DNA of 64,000 nt. It comes from Nonomuraea maritima. GTDB taxonomy: Bacteria > Actinomycetota > Actinomycetes > Streptosporangiales > Streptosporangiaceae. The stretch lies in assembly GCF_900100395.1 (NCBI RefSeq), contig NZ_FNFB01000022.1, forward strand, positions 57,956 through 121,955, written 5' to 3'. A model generated the notes under the pieces. The model was given only the letters and a program-made list of their open reading frames with translations. It did no database searches and had not been told where the DNA came from. The position numbers were made by a program, and so were the translations under genes. Positions within the stretch are counted from its first letter, which is position 1; each line of letters opens with the position of its first letter. Positions 41,829-50,293 of this stretch are shown piece by piece.

Positions 41829-44078
41829 TCAGCCGAACAGTGCGGGCAGCGTCGCCGTGTGCTTCGCCCGCAGTTCTTCGACAGGCACCTCGAACCTGTC
41901 CTTCACGACCAGCGAAGCCCCGCCGGTGACGCCCAGCCCGTAGCAGGGCACGTCGTGGCGGGCGCACAGCGCGGCGAACTCGTCGTACGCCTCCGGCCGC
42001 ACCGCGACGAGCGCGCGTGCCGCCGACTCGCTGAACAGCTCGGTGAACGCGTCACCGCACAGCTCGACGGACGCCCCGACGCCCTGCGCCAGGCAGGACT
42101 CGGCGAGCGCGAGGGCGAGACCGCCGTCGGACAGGTCGTGCGAGCCCTCCAGCAGCCCACGGGCGGCCGCCTCGACGAGCACGGTCGAGAGCGCCTGCTC
42201 GGCCTCCAGGTCGGCCCGCGGCGGCAGCCCGCCCAGGTGACCGTGGACGACGTGCGCCCACTCCGAGCCGCCGAACTCGTCGTGCGTGTCGCCCAGCAGC
42301 ACGACCCGCAGCCCCTCGGCGGTGAACCCGGTCGGCACCCGCTTGGCGACGTCGTCGATGACGCCGAGCACGCCCACGACGGGCGTCGGGTGGATGGCCG
42401 TCGAACCCGTCTGGTTGTAGAAGGAGACGTTGCCGCCGGTCACCGGCACACCGAGCGTCTTGCAGGCGTCGGCCAGCCCGCGTACGGCCTCGGCGAACTG
42501 CCACATGACCTCGGGGTCCTCGGGGGAGCCGAAGTTGAGGCAGTTGGTGACGGCGAGCGGCTTGGCCCCGGTCACCGCCACGTTCCGGTACGCCTCCGCC
42601 AGCGCCAGCTGCGCCCCCGCGTACGGGTCGAGCCTGGCGTAGCGGCCGTTGCCGTCGGTGGACAGCGCGATGCCGCGGGTCGTCGGCTCGGCCCCGGCGA
42701 TGGCCTCGGAGATGCGCAGCATGCCGGAGTCGGCCGGCTGCGCCAGCACAGTGTTGGACCGGACGTAGCGGTCGTACTGGGAGGTCACCCACTCCTTGGA
42801 GGCCAGGTTGGGCGAGCCGAGCAGCTTCAGCAGCGTCTCGCGCAGATCGGCCGGGCGCTCCAGGTGGTCGGGAGTGTCGGCGTTGAGCGCGGCCTGCCCG
42901 GCGGGCTCGTGGAACGGCCGCTCGTAGACCGGGCCCTCGTCGGCGGCGGTGCCCGGCGGGATGTCGACGATGACCTCGCCGTCCCACGTCATCACCAGGC
43001 GGCCGGTGTCGGTCACCTCGCCGATGACGGTGGCAGGGACGTCCCACTTGGCGCAGATCGCCATGAACGCCGGGATGTCGTCGGGCCGGACCACGGCCAT
43101 CATCCGCTCCTGCGACTCGCTCATGAGGATCTCCTCGGGCCTGAGCGAGGGGTCACGCAGCGGAACCAGGTTGAGGTCGACGTCCATGCCGCCGGTGCCC
43201 TTGGCGGCCAGCTCGGTGGTGGCGCAGGAGACGCCGGCCGCGCCGAGGTCCTGGATGCCGACGACGACGTCGGCGGCGTACAGCTCCAGGCAGCACTCGA
43301 TGAGCAGCTTCTCCATGAACGGGTCGCCCACCTGCACGGCGGGCCGCTTGGCCTGCGACTCATCCTCGAACGTCGCGCTCGCCAGCACGGACGCGCCGCC
43401 GATGCCGTCGGGGCCGGTGGAGGCGCCGAACAGCACGACCTTGTTGCCGGGGCCTGGCGCGGTGGCCAGCTTGATCTGGTCCTTGCGCAGCAGGCCCACG
43501 CACAGCGCGTTGACCAGCGGGTTGCCGATGTAGCAGGGGTCGAACACGACCTCGCCGCCGATGTTGGGCAGGCCCAGGCAGTTGCCGTAGTGGCTGATGC
43601 CCTCGACCACGCCCGGCAGCACCCGGCGGGTGTCGACCGCGTCGGCCGCGCCGAAGCGCAGGGCGTCCATGACGGCGATCGGGCGCGCGCCCATCGACAT
43701 GATGTCGCGGACGATGCCGCCGACGCCGGTGGCCGCGCCCTGGTGCGGCTCGACGTAGGACGGGTGGTTGTGCGACTCGATCTTGAACGTGGCCGCCCAG
43801 CCGTCGCCGATGTCGACCACGCCGGCGTTCTCGCCCATGCCGACGAGCAGCGCCTCGGACTTCGGCGCCTTGGTGGCGAACTGGCGCAGGTGCACCTTCG
43901 ACGACTTGTAGGAGCAGTGCTCGGACCACATGACGCTGTAGATGGCCAGCTCGGCGCCCGTCGGACGACGGCCCAGGATCTGCTTGACCCGGTCGTACTC
44001 GTCCTGCTTCATCCCCAGCTCGGCGAAGGGCATCGGCTCGTCAGGGGTCTCCGCTGCCCGCTGGACACTGTCTGTCAT
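41829..44078 (-). CDS. purL: Phosphoribosylformylglycinamidine synthase subunit PurL
   Basis: The protein has 749 residues from ATG 44078, the small-subunit-type PurL of Gram-positives. It turns FGAR into FGAM using ammonia from PurQ. Conserved blocks are SVMWSEHCSYKSSK, MGENAGVVDIGDGWAATFKIESHNHPS and GGASVLASATFEDESQAKR. It overlaps purQ by four bases and forms a complex with PurQ and PurS. A strong hairpin ends the operon. Confidence 0.97.
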   Translation of the reverse strand: MTDSVQRAAETPDEPMPFAELGMKQDEYDRVKQILGRRPTGAELAIYSVMWSEHCSYKSSKVHLRQFATKAPKSEALLVGMGENAGVVDIGDGWAATFKIESHNHPSYVEPHQGAATGVGGIVRDIMSMGARPIAVMDALRFGAADAVDTRRVLPGVVEGISHYGNCLGLPNIGGEVVFDPCYIGNPLVNALCVGLLRKDQIKLATAPGPGNKVVLFGASTGPDGIGGASVLASATFEDESQAKRPAVQVGDPFMEKLLIECCLELYAADVVVGIQDLGAAGVSCATTELAAKGTGGMDVDLNLVPLRDPSLRPEEILMSESQERMMAVVRPDDIPAFMAICAKWDVPATVIGEVTDTGRLVMTWDGEVIVDIPPGTAADEGPVYERPFHEPAGQAALNADTPDHLERPADLRETLLKLLGSPNLASKEWVTSQYDRYVRSNTVLAQPADSGMLRISEAIAGAEPTTRGIALSTDGNGRYARLDPYAGAQLALAEAYRNVAVTGAKPLAVTNCLNFGSPEDPEVMWQFAEAVRGLADACKTLGVPVTGGNVSFYNQTGSTAIHPTPVVGVLGVIDDVAKRVPTGFTAEGLRVVLLGDTHDEFGGSEWAHVVHGHLGGLPPRADLEAEQALSTVLVEAAARGLLEGSHDLSDGGLALALAESCLAQGVGASVELCGDAFTELFSESAARALVAVRPEAYDEFAALCARHDVPCYGLGVTGGASLVVKDRFEVPVEELRAKHTATLPALFG

Positions 44079-44758
44079 GCGTTCACCAGGTTCTTGAGGA
44101 TGGACGTGAAGAAGCCCAGGCCATCGGTGCTCGGGGCGCCGACCAGCTCTTCCACCGCGTGCTCGGGGTGGGGCATGAGCCCGACGACGTTGCCGGCCTC
44201 GTTGCGGATGCCGGCGATGTCGTTGAGCGAACCGTTGGGGTTGCCGTCGACGTAGCGGAAGACGACGTGGCCGCCGGCCTCGAGCGCGGCCAGCGTGTCG
44301 GCGGAGGCCACGTAGCGGCCCTCACCGTGCTTGACCGGCAGCACGATCTCCTGGCCGGAGGCGAAGGAGTTGGTCCAGGCGGTCGCGGTCTGCTCGACGC
44401 GGATCTTCTGGTCGCGGCAGACGTAGTGGAGCGAGGCGTTGCGGACCAGCGCGCCGGGCAGCAGGTGCGCCTCGCACAGGATCTGGAACCCGTTGCACGT
44501 GCCGATCACCGGCAGGCCGGCCTGGGCGGCCGGGACGAGCTCCTCCATGAGCGGCGCGAACCGCGAGATGGCTCCGCAGCGCAGGTAGTCGCCGTAGGAG
44601 AAGCCGCCGGGCAGGAAGACGGCGTCGACTCCCTTCAGGTCGCGGTCGGCGTGCCACAGCGGGACCGCCTGAGCGCCGACGAGGCGTACGGCTCTGGCGG
44701 CGTCCTGGTCGTCGAGAGTTCCTGGAAACGTGACTACGCCCACACGGGCAGCGCTCAT
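44075..44758 (-). CDS. purQ: Phosphoribosylformylglycinamidine synthase subunit PurQ
   Basis: The protein has 227 residues from ATG 44758 after GGAGGGG. It is the glutaminase that supplies ammonia to PurL. The class I glutamine amidotransferase nucleophile is C88 in GTCNGFQIL, and the catalytic histidine and glutamate are in MPHPEHAVE. An in-frame extension upstream lacks a ribosome site. Its stop overlaps the purL start in an ATGA, so the two proteins are made together. Confidence 0.97.
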   Translation of the reverse strand: MSAARVGVVTFPGTLDDQDAARAVRLVGAQAVPLWHADRDLKGVDAVFLPGGFSYGDYLRCGAISRFAPLMEELVPAAQAGLPVIGTCNGFQILCEAHLLPGALVRNASLHYVCRDQKIRVEQTATAWTNSFASGQEIVLPVKHGEGRYVASADTLAALEAGGHVVFRYVDGNPNGSLNDIAGIRNEAGNVVGLMPHPEHAVEELVGAPSTDGLGFFTSILKNLVNA

Positions 44759-44912
44759 GACAGTCGTCCCCTCCGAGGATGCGCGCGCACGCGCCACCGT
44801 CACTCGGGGTGGACGGTGGTCAGCGGCGGTCTCATCAGCCTAACGGGTACGGCGCCGTGGTCCGTATCGACTCGGGGCGCCCGAGGAGACGCAGGTCAGA
44901 AGGGGCGCGGGG

Positions 44913-45350
44913 TCAGACGGCGGCCAGCTCGCGGGGGCGGGCCTCGGCCTCGTCGTCCCAGGCGAGCAGCTTGCGCAGGTGGACCGTGGTGCCCCGGCCG
45001 GGCGTGATGCCGAAGGAGATCTCGTCGACCACCGATCGCATGATCAGCAGGCCGCGGCCGTTCTCGGTGTCGGGCGGCGGGAAGCACGGCGGCATCGTCG
45101 GCACGCCGTCGCCGTTGTCGGCGACGCGGACGTCGCACTGGCCGTAGCCGATCGACGCCGACACCTCGTAGCGGTTGGCCGGCCCTCCGTGCCGGACCGC
45201 GTTGGAGCAAGCCTCGGACACGGCGAGCAGCATGTCGGCGATGCAGGTCTCACTCACGTTGAGTGAACGCATGGCGTCGCCCAGCACCCGCCTGACCATC
45301 GGTATGCCGATCGCATCCCGAGGCAGGGCCAACGAGAACTCAATATCCAC
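44913..45350 (-). CDS. Anti-sigma-factor-type ATP-binding protein (HATPase_c, RsbW/SpoIIAB-like)
   Basis: The protein has 145 residues from GTG 45350 after GGAGGAG. It has a stand-alone GHKL ATPase domain: AVSEACSNAVRHG (N-box), DVRVADNGDGV (G1) and ENGRGLLIMRSVVDEI (G2). Such proteins bind sigma factors or anti-sigma antagonists by kinase or binding action. It interrupts the pur gene string between purS and purQ but a hairpin upstream and its own ribosome site suggest separate control. No partner sigma or anti-anti-sigma gene is visible here. Confidence 0.88.
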   Translation of the reverse strand: MDIEFSLALPRDAIGIPMVRRVLGDAMRSLNVSETCIADMLLAVSEACSNAVRHGGPANRYEVSASIGYGQCDVRVADNGDGVPTMPPCFPPPDTENGRGLLIMRSVVDEISFGITPGRGTTVHLRKLLAWDDEAEARPRELAAV

Positions 45351-45451
45351 CGGACTCCTCCGGGCTCCGGAATGTCACCTGGAGTAGGTTTCCCTGTGAA
45401 ATCGGGGCTAACCGCAAAATCACGTTGTTGTTATTTAGTGTTGGCAAGCCC

Positions 45452-45479
45452 GTGGGATTGTGGCACGCCAGAATCCCAC
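45452..45479 (-). terminator. Hairpin between purS and the anti-sigma-type gene
   Basis: GTGGGATT (45452-45459) pairs with AATCCCAC (45472-45479); inside, TGGC/GCCA extend the stem after one mismatch. TTT follows on the plus strand, yet the flanking genes run on the minus strand, so it may act as a terminator or attenuator for purS transcription or in either direction. Confidence 0.55.
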
Positions 45480-45520
45480 TTTAACCACCCACGGGGAAAT
45501 CAGTGCCCCAAAAGTGACTT

Positions 45521-45766
45521 CTACCCCTGAACCCGGACGGTGTAGTCCTCAATCACAGTGTTCGCCAGCAGCGTCTCCGCCATCTTGCGCACCTCGGCGA
45601 GCGCGGCGTCGTCGGCCGGGCCCTCCAGGTCGATCTCGAAGCGCTTGCCCTGGCGCACGGACGACACACCGGAGAAACCGAGCCGGGGCAGCGCCCTGGC
45701 GATCGCCTGACCCTGCGGGTCGAGGATCTCCGGCTTGAGCATGACGTCCACGATGACGCGGGCCAC
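45521..45766 (-). CDS. purS: Phosphoribosylformylglycinamidine synthase subunit PurS
   Basis: The protein has 81 residues from GTG 45766, twelve bases after AGGAGG. It is the small dimeric bridge of the FGAM synthase complex that joins PurQ and PurL. Blocks are VARVIVDVMLKPEILDPQGQ, ALPRLGFSGVSSVRQGKRFE and NTVIEDYTVRV, near the family's typical length. It is separated from purQ by the anti-sigma-type gene. It diverges from the dehydrogenase genes. Confidence 0.96.
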   Translation of the reverse strand: MARVIVDVMLKPEILDPQGQAIARALPRLGFSGVSSVRQGKRFEIDLEGPADDAALAEVRKMAETLLANTVIEDYTVRVQG

Positions 45767-46013
45767 TGCGTTCCTCCTGGAATGGCGGGATGTTGGGAAA
45801 GACAGCCTACCGGCGCGGAAGGACGCGATGGAGGCGCGTGTGGCCGACTGCACATCGGGAACGGGGAGGACATGGGGCTTGCGCACCGGGCTGTGATGTC
45901 TGCCACGATGGCCCCAATAGCGTACGAACCCCCACCTTGAGGTTCGTCGCGAAGGCGGCCTGGCTAAGGTGGCAACCCCATCGACGACCGGCCCTGACCA
46001 GCAGGAGTGGCAC

Positions 46014-47105
46014 GTGACAATCGACGCCTCTCGAGGTGCTGAGGCACCCCCGGATCTCGTCCAGCTGCTAACCCCCGAAGGGGAGCGGGTCGAGCATCCC
46101 GACTACGACATCGACCTGACGCCCGAGGAGGTCCGGTCGCTCTACCGCGACCTGGTGCTCGTCCGGCGCGTCGACCTGGAGGCCGTGGCCCTGCAGCGCC
46201 AGGGCGAACTCGGCATCTGGGCCTCACTGCTGGGCCAGGAGGCGGCCCAGATCGGTTCTGGCCGCGCGCTCACCGACTCCGACATGGCCTTCCCCACCTA
46301 CCGCGAGCACGGCGTGGCCTGGTGCCGCGGGGTCGACCCGGTGAAGCTGCTCGGCCTGTTCAGGGGTGTGAACCACGGCGGGTGGGACCCCAAGGAGCAC
46401 AACTTCCACCTCTACACGATCGTGATCGGCAGCCAGACGCTGCACGCCGTCGGCTATGCCATGGGCGTCCAGCGCGACGACGCGAACGCCGCCACCATCG
46501 TCTACTTCGGCGACGGCGCCACCTCCCAGGGCGACGTCAACGAGTCGTTCATCTGGGCGAGCGTCACCAACGCGCCGATCGTGTTCTTCTGCCAGAACAA
46601 CCAGTGGGCCATCTCCGAGCCGCTGGAGAAGCAGACCCGCATCCCCCTCTACCGCCGCGCCTCCGGTTTCGGGTTCCCCGGCGTCCGCGTCGACGGCAAC
46701 GACGTCTTCGCCTGCCTCGCCGTGACGCGCAAGGCGCTCGAAGCGGCCCGCACCGGGCAGGGGCCGACGCTCGTCGAGGCGTTCACGTACCGCATGGGGG
46801 CGCACACCACCACCGACGACCCGACGCGCTACCGCGTGGCGAGCGAGCTCGAGGCATGGAAGCTCAAGGACCCGATCGAGCGGGTCAAGGCCTACCTGTT
46901 CAAGAACGAGCTGGCCGACCAGGAGTTCATCGACGCCGTGGAGGCCGAGGCCGACCAGCTCGGCGCTGACCTGCGCAGACGCTGCCTGGCGATGCCCGAC
47001 CCTGAGCCGCTCGCCATCTTCGACCACGTCTACAGCGAGCCCCACGCCCTCATCGAGCAGGAGCGCGCCCAGTTCGCCACGTACTTGGAGGGGTTCCGTG
47101 ACTGA
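46014..47105 (+). CDS. pdhA: 2-oxoacid dehydrogenase E1 alpha subunit (pyruvate or branched-chain)
   Basis: The protein has 363 residues from GTG 46014 after GGAGTGG. It decarboxylates a 2-oxo acid on thiamine diphosphate. The thiamine motif is FGDGATSQGDVNESF with the closing asparagine in NNQWAISEP. Phosphorylation-loop-like YRMGAHTTTDDPTRYR fits the E1 alpha family. Sequence alone does not settle pyruvate versus branched-chain substrate; the nearby valine dehydrogenase and the absence of E3 leave both open. It is the first of three genes. Confidence 0.88.
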   Translation: MTIDASRGAEAPPDLVQLLTPEGERVEHPDYDIDLTPEEVRSLYRDLVLVRRVDLEAVALQRQGELGIWASLLGQEAAQIGSGRALTDSDMAFPTYREHGVAWCRGVDPVKLLGLFRGVNHGGWDPKEHNFHLYTIVIGSQTLHAVGYAMGVQRDDANAATIVYFGDGATSQGDVNESFIWASVTNAPIVFFCQNNQWAISEPLEKQTRIPLYRRASGFGFPGVRVDGNDVFACLAVTRKALEAARTGQGPTLVEAFTYRMGAHTTTDDPTRYRVASELEAWKLKDPIERVKAYLFKNELADQEFIDAVEAEADQLGADLRRRCLAMPDPEPLAIFDHVYSEPHALIEQERAQFATYLEGFRD

Positions 47106-47144
47106 GCGAAGCCGACTCGCCCTTACCCCCGAGGGAGCGGCGTC

Positions 47145-48125
47145 ATGACCGTGATGACCCTGTCCAAGGCGCTCAACGAGGGCATGCGCAAGGCCATGGA
47201 GGACGACCCCAAGGTCCTCATCATGGGAGAGGACGTCGGCAAGCTCGGCGGCGTCTTCCGGGTCACCGACGGGCTGCAGAAGGACTTCGGCGAGGACCGC
47301 GTCATCGACACGCCGCTGGCCGAGTCGGGCATCATCGGCACCGCGATCGGTCTCGCGCTGCGCGGCTACCGTCCGGTGTGCGAGATCCAGTTCGACGGCT
47401 TCGTCTTCCCGGCCGCCGACCAGATCATCACGCAGCTGGCCAAGATGCCGATGCGCTCGCTCGGCGCGATCAAGCTGCCGGTCGTCGTCCGCATCCCCTG
47501 CGGCGGCGGCATCGGCGCGGTCGAGCACCACAGCGAGTCGCCCGAGGCGTACTTCACCCACACGGCCGGTCTGCGCGTCGTGTCCTGCTCCAACCCGGCC
47601 GACGCGTACTCCATGATCCAGCAGGCGATCCGCAGCGACGATCCGGTGATCTTCTTCGAGCCGAAGCGGCGTTACTGGGAGAAGGCCGACATCGACACCG
47701 CCTCCACCGAGTGGTGGAAGCCGCTGCACACGGCCACGACCGTACGCGCGGGGTCCGACGTCACGCTGCTGGCGTACGGCCCCATGGTCAAGACCTGCCT
47801 GGAGGCCGCGGCGGCCGCGGCAGAGGACGGGCGCTCGCTGGAGGTCATCGACCTGCGCTCGCTCAACCCGCTGGACGAGCCCGCCGTCATGGAGTCGGTA
47901 CGCCGTACCGGGCGGGCCGTGGTCGTGCACGAGGCGCCGGTCAACAGCGGCTTCGGCGCGGAGCTCGCGGCCCGGATCACCGAGCAGTGCTTCTACCACC
48001 TGGAGGCGCCGGTGCTGCGCGTCGGCGGGTTCTCCACCCCCTACCCCCCGTCGAAGCTGGAGGAGCACTACCTGCCCGACCTTGACCGCGTGCTCGACGC
48101 CGTCGACCGTGCCTTCGGCTACTGA
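47145..48125 (+). CDS. 2-oxoacid dehydrogenase E1 beta subunit
   Basis: The protein has 326 residues from ATG 47145. It is the transketolase-like partner of the E1 alpha. Key blocks are MGEDVGKLGGVFRVTDGLQ, ESGIIGTAIGLALRGYRPV, FDGFVFPAADQI and SRRTGRAVVVHEAPV-type C-terminal sequence. It should form an alpha2beta2 E1 tetramer. The next gene starts about ten bases after its stop, so the three genes form an operon. Confidence 0.94.
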   Translation: MTVMTLSKALNEGMRKAMEDDPKVLIMGEDVGKLGGVFRVTDGLQKDFGEDRVIDTPLAESGIIGTAIGLALRGYRPVCEIQFDGFVFPAADQIITQLAKMPMRSLGAIKLPVVVRIPCGGGIGAVEHHSESPEAYFTHTAGLRVVSCSNPADAYSMIQQAIRSDDPVIFFEPKRRYWEKADIDTASTEWWKPLHTATTVRAGSDVTLLAYGPMVKTCLEAAAAAAEDGRSLEVIDLRSLNPLDEPAVMESVRRTGRAVVVHEAPVNSGFGAELAARITEQCFYHLEAPVLRVGGFSTPYPPSKLEEHYLPDLDRVLDAVDRAFGY

Positions 48126-48135
48126 GGGGATGACG

Positions 48136-49515
48136 ATGCGACGTGAGTTCAAGCTCCCCGACGTCGGGGAGGGCCTGACGGAGGCCGAGATCGTCCGCTG
48201 GCACGTCAAGCCGGGTGACGAGGTCAAGGTCAACCAGATCGTCGTCGACATCGAGACGGCGAAGTCCATCGTCGAGCTGCCGATCCCGTGGGACGGCGTG
48301 GTCGCGGGCCTGCTCGCCGACGAGGGCCGCACGGTCGACGTGGGCACGCCGATCATCGCCGTCGAGACCTCGGAGCCGGGCGGCGAGCCGGTGAGCCCGG
48401 CCGAGGAGACGGCCGCGCGGGTCGAGGACCTGGTGCCCAACCCGCCGGCGGAGGGCGCGGTCGAACCGGGCGCCTACGGCAGCCCGGCGCCGAAGGAGGA
48501 ACGCCAGTCGGTCCTCGTCGGCTACGGCGTCAAGACCGGCGCCACCAGGCGGCGTCCCCGCAAGGAGGCCGCGCGCGGCATCCCGGCCACCCCGGTGGCC
48601 AACCCGTCGCGGGTCGAGGTCGCCACCCCGCCGCCCGCGCCGCCGCGCCCGTCCGTCCTGGCCAAGCCCCCGGTACGCAAGCTGGCCAAGGACATGGGCG
48701 TCGACCTGTCGTCCGTCACGGGCACGGGCCCCTCGGGTTCGATCACCCGTGACGACGTGCACGCCGCGGCGCAGCGCGGCACGGCCGCTCCCCGCACGAC
48801 CGTCCCCCGGTCGGAGGGGGAGGAGCGCGTCCCGGTCAAGGGCGTGCGCAAGATGACCGCCACGGCCATGGTCACCAGCGCGTTCACGGCCCCGCACGTG
48901 ACCGAGTTCCTGCAGGTCGACATGACCGAGACGATGGAGGCGGTGCGGCGCCTGCGGCAGCTGCCCGAGTTCGCCGAGGTCAAGGTCTCGCCGCTGCTGC
49001 TGGTGGCCAGGGCGGTGCTGATCGCGGCGCGCCGCCACCCGATGATCAACTCGGAGTGGGACGAGAAGAACCCCGAGATCGTGGTCAAGCACTACGTGAA
49101 CCTGGGAATCGCCGCCGCCACCCCGCGTGGCCTGGTGGTGCCCAACATCAAGGACGCTCACCTGCTGTCGCTGCCCGAGCTGGCCCAGGCGCTGGCCGAG
49201 CTCACGGAGACGGCCAGGGCCGGACGTACGCAGCCGGCCGAGATGGCGGGCGGCACGATCACGATCACCAACGTCGGCGTGTTCGGCGTCGACGGCGGCA
49301 CCCCGATCATCAACCCCGGCGAGGCGGCCATTCTTGCCTTCGGCCAGATCAGGGACATGCCGTGGGTGGTCGACGGCGAGCTCGCGGTGCGCAAGGTGGC
49401 GACCCTGTCGCTCTCGTTCGACCACCGGATCGTGGACGGCGACCTCGGCTCGTTCTTCCTGCGTGACGTCGGCGCCATGCTGGAGGACCCGCTGCGCATG
49501 ATCGCCTGGAGCTGA
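48136..49515 (+). CDS. Dihydrolipoamide acyltransferase (E2)
   Basis: The protein has 459 residues from ATG 48136 with GAGGGG before it. An N-terminal lipoyl domain carries K43 in ETAKSIVELPIPW. A Pro/Ala-rich linker, an E3/E1-binding domain (KPPVRKLAKDMGVDLSSVT) and the acyltransferase core follow; the catalytic motif is SFDHRIVDGDLGSF. One lipoyl domain is present. It transfers acyl groups to CoA. Whether acetyl or branched-chain acyl is used is not settled. A large hairpin follows the stop. Confidence 0.93.
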   Translation: MRREFKLPDVGEGLTEAEIVRWHVKPGDEVKVNQIVVDIETAKSIVELPIPWDGVVAGLLADEGRTVDVGTPIIAVETSEPGGEPVSPAEETAARVEDLVPNPPAEGAVEPGAYGSPAPKEERQSVLVGYGVKTGATRRRPRKEAARGIPATPVANPSRVEVATPPPAPPRPSVLAKPPVRKLAKDMGVDLSSVTGTGPSGSITRDDVHAAAQRGTAAPRTTVPRSEGEERVPVKGVRKMTATAMVTSAFTAPHVTEFLQVDMTETMEAVRRLRQLPEFAEVKVSPLLLVARAVLIAARRHPMINSEWDEKNPEIVVKHYVNLGIAAATPRGLVVPNIKDAHLLSLPELAQALAELTETARAGRTQPAEMAGGTITITNVGVFGVDGGTPIINPGEAAILAFGQIRDMPWVVDGELAVRKVATLSLSFDHRIVDGDLGSFFLRDVGAMLEDPLRMIAWS

Positions 49516-49524
49516 ACCCGGCAC

Positions 49525-49565
49525 CGGCGGCCGCGCGGAAGGACCCCTCTTCCGCGCGGCCGCCG
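49525..49565 (+). terminator. Terminator after the E1-E2 operon
   Basis: A 17-bp perfect stem, CGGCGGCCGCGCGGAAG / CTTCCGCGCGGCCGCCG, with a 7-base GACCCCT loop starts 10 bases after the E2 stop codon. This should end transcription of the E1-E2 operon. Confidence 0.82.
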
Positions 49566-49719
49566 TGGCGGGACACCCGCACCCGCCCTCCCAGAGCGCG
49601 GGGCGGCCGCTTCGAATACATCCCGTCCCCACCGAGAGCGCGGGGGGTCGTTACTCCCGCCCCCGGCCGGAGTGCGGGCCGCTCGCTCGAATACCTCGGC
49701 ACGTCGATAAAGTGACCGC

Positions 49720-50013
49720 ATGATCCGCCACATCGTGCTGTTCACCTGGACCGACGAAGCGACCGACGAGCAGAAGGCCGCCGTGGCCGCCGGGCTCGCC
49801 GAGCTGCCCGGTCTCATCCCGCAGATCCGCGCCTTCACCGCCTCGGCCGACGCGGGCATCAACCAGGGCAACGCCGACTTCGCGGTGGTGGCCGACTTCG
49901 ACAGCGAGGACGACTACCTCGTCTACCGCGACGACCCCCGGCACCAGGCCGTCATCGCCGAGCGCATCAAGCCGATCCTGGCCTCGCGCGCGGCCGCGCA
50001 GCTTCGCCTCTAG
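49720..50013 (+). CDS. Dabb (stress-responsive alpha/beta barrel) protein
   Basis: The protein has 97 residues from ATG 49720. It starts MIRHIVLFTWTDEATDEQK, the hallmark of small Dabb-domain proteins, and has FAVVADFDSEDDYLVYRDDP then HQAVIAERIKPIL. These dimerise as alpha-beta barrels and may bind small hydrophobic molecules. A TAAAGT -10-like box (49708-49713) stands six bases before the start codon, so a leaderless message is likely. The upstream 130 bases carry imperfect GAGCGCGG / TCGAATAC repeats. Confidence 0.9.
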   Translation: MIRHIVLFTWTDEATDEQKAAVAAGLAELPGLIPQIRAFTASADAGINQGNADFAVVADFDSEDDYLVYRDDPRHQAVIAERIKPILASRAAAQLRL

Positions 50014-50234
50014 ACCTCCGGCGGCCGGTTCTCGCGGTGCATGAGCCGGCCGTCCGACGTCTGGCCCCGCCTCGGGGCCAGCACGATGCTCAGCACGACG
50101 CCGACCCCTCCGACGATCATGAAAATGAGGCCCACGATATCCATGTGGACGGCCTCTCCGAACACGTCGGGTTCGATCGCGAACCTCAGGATGGCGCCGA
50201 GCGTGAGAAAGAAGATGCTGACCCCGACACCCAT
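50010..50234 (-). CDS. DUF6458-like small membrane protein
   Basis: A 74-residue protein from ATG 50234. Two membrane helices (about 4-22 and 29-50) frame a short loop, and a basic tail RRGQTSDGRLMHRENRPPEV follows. The pattern MGVGVSIFFLTLGAILRFA with GLIFMIVGGVGVVLSIVLA matches small actinomycete DUF6458 proteins. Function is unknown. It overlaps the convergent Dabb gene by four bases. Confidence 0.8.
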   Translation of the reverse strand: MGVGVSIFFLTLGAILRFAIEPDVFGEAVHMDIVGLIFMIVGGVGVVLSIVLAPRRGQTSDGRLMHRENRPPEV

Positions 50235-50293
50235 GGGCTGCCTCCAGGCAAACGGCGAGTACAGCCAGGGTCATACCCGGGTCAGGGCGGTGT

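Noticed and set aside
45350..45521. tRNA-like or riboswitch content in the AT-rich gap before purS
   Set aside because: The only structure is the 45452-45479 hairpin; no cloverleaf or known aptamer pattern was found.
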